Assembly: GCA_005116835.1 (NCBI GenBank) | Contig: SWDM01000014.1 | Span: forward strand, 1-64,000 | DNA length: 64,000 bases | Source: Nitrospira sp. | GTDB lineage: Bacteria; Nitrospirota; Nitrospiria; Nitrospirales; Nitrospiraceae | Direction: 5' to 3' | In this document: positions 63,428 to 64,000 of the stretch, piece by piece | Position numbering within the stretch: the stretch's first letter is position 1 | Layout: every line of letters starts with the position of its first letter | Made by a program: the position numbers and the translations under genes | The notes under the pieces: generated by a model | Database searches by the model: none | What the model saw: the letters and a program-made list of their open reading frames with translations, nothing else | What the model was told of the DNA's origin: nothing

Positions 63428-64000
63428 ATGTTGGATGAAAAGACACAAAGGCCGCCGAAGCGAGGGATCGTGCGCAGGGCACTCTGGGCGCTTGGGATCG
63501 GGCTTGGCTTGCTCTTTCTGGTGAGCCTATTTTTCCCAGACCTCGATTTTTCGATGGAGGATCGGGTCGGGTTGATCCGTATTGAAGGAGTCATTGTGGA
63601 TGCGCAATCCACGATCAGCGAACTGAAGCGTTTTGCCGACAACCCTTCCGTGAAGGCGATTGTCTTACGGATCGACAGCCCCGGCGGCGGAGTCGTGCCG
63701 TCTCAAGAAATTCACGATGCGGTCCAGCGCGTGCGCAGCAAGAGCAACAAGACCGTGATCACTTCGATGGGAACGGTGGCGGCGTCAGGCGGTTACTATA
63801 TTGCGGTGGCGACCGATCGGATCATGGCCAATTCCGGGACGTTGACCGGAAGTATCGGTGTCATCATGGAAATGGCGAACGTTGAGGGTCTGCTCAAGAA
63901 GATCGGGGTTGAAGGTGTCGTGATTAAAAGTGGGAAATTCAAAGATGTGGGATCGCCGCTGCGGAAGATGAGCGATGAAGAACAGGCGTTGCTTCAGTCC
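63428..64000 (+). CDS. sppA: Signal peptide peptidase SppA, partial
   Basis: 191 codons are visible; the gene continues beyond the window. The N-terminus has a positively charged stretch and one membrane segment (about 17-37). GLIRIEGVI, RIDSPGGGVVPSQEI and VAASGGYYIA (with the catalytic Ser) mark the short SppA family of membrane-bound serine proteases that degrade cleaved signal peptides. It starts 67 bases after rpsA. Confidence 0.93.
   Translation, partial: MLDEKTQRPPKRGIVRRALWALGIGLGLLFLVSLFFPDLDFSMEDRVGLIRIEGVIVDAQSTISELKRFADNPSVKAIVLRIDSPGGGVVPSQEIHDAVQRVRSKSNKTVITSMGTVAASGGYYIAVATDRIMANSGTLTGSIGVIMEMANVEGLLKKIGVEGVVIKSGKFKDVGSPLRKMSDEEQALLQS

Overview
The window comes from a nitrite-oxidising bacterium of the genus Nitrospira. 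The anchor is a complete nxrA-nxrB pair (1145 and 429 codons), encoding a large Tat-exported molybdopterin subunit and a four-cluster iron-sulfur subunit of the sizes typical of the Nitrospira periplasmic nitrite oxidoreductase. The rest is ordinary chromosomal content: assimilatory sulfate reduction, aromatic amino acid synthesis, ruvAB, rpsA, fabI and mrp.

Layout. 0-9.1 kb: a SWIM zinc-finger protein, a CDGSH protein, a ChaN-type lipoprotein, an unknown protein with a methyltransferase-like glycine motif, then a MoxR / DUF58 / transglutaminase set. 9.2-14.6 kb: tRNA-Gly(GCC), a long AT-rich upstream region, nxrAB and a strong intrinsic terminator. 14.7-30.3 kb: small hypothetical proteins and housekeeping genes (Trm112-like, DUF502, GNAT, two tandem lipoproteins, LOG, beta-CASP nuclease, P1 peptidase, FIST, FKBP, gcvT, NUDIX, Mug-type glycosylase, fabI, HU, a Fis-type regulator). 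30.8-38.5 kb: a sulfate assimilation operon, rrf2 - sulfite reductase - cysH - trpD-like - cysD - cysNC, interrupted by long palindromic repeats. 48.7-54.5 kb: mrp, a PCP-reductase-domain protein, a His-rich membrane protein, yebC, ruvA, a Cys-rich exported protein, ruvB. 54.7-64 kb: pheA-hisC-aroF-tyrA-aroA-cmk-plsC-rpsA-sppA, one long co-directional run that leaves the window inside sppA.

The accessory part is 38.6-48.6 kb. From 38.78 to 44.79 kb it reads like an integron gene-cassette array without a visible integrase (a CALIN-type cluster). Plus-strand genes or gene pairs are separated by sites with the GTTRRRY / RYYYAAC core and stem architecture of attC. The cassettes appear to carry (1) a PD-(D/E)XK-like nuclease with two small paralogous partners in overlapping frames, (2) a decayed RelE/HigB-type toxin and antitoxin, (3) a SEFIR-domain protein, (4) an orphan HigA, and (5) a BrnT/BrnA pair. 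The part further right holds an MqsA-type zinc-finger protein, an exported propeller-like protein and a second BrnT/BrnA pair, and is bounded by a ~70-bp imperfect direct repeat. The strongest candidate for an undescribed system is the nuclease plus two-paralog operon.

Two families of palindromic dispersed repeats (about 95 and 120 bp) lie between genes, also inside the cys operon. All functional calls rest on sequence motifs and context read by eye; no database search was run.
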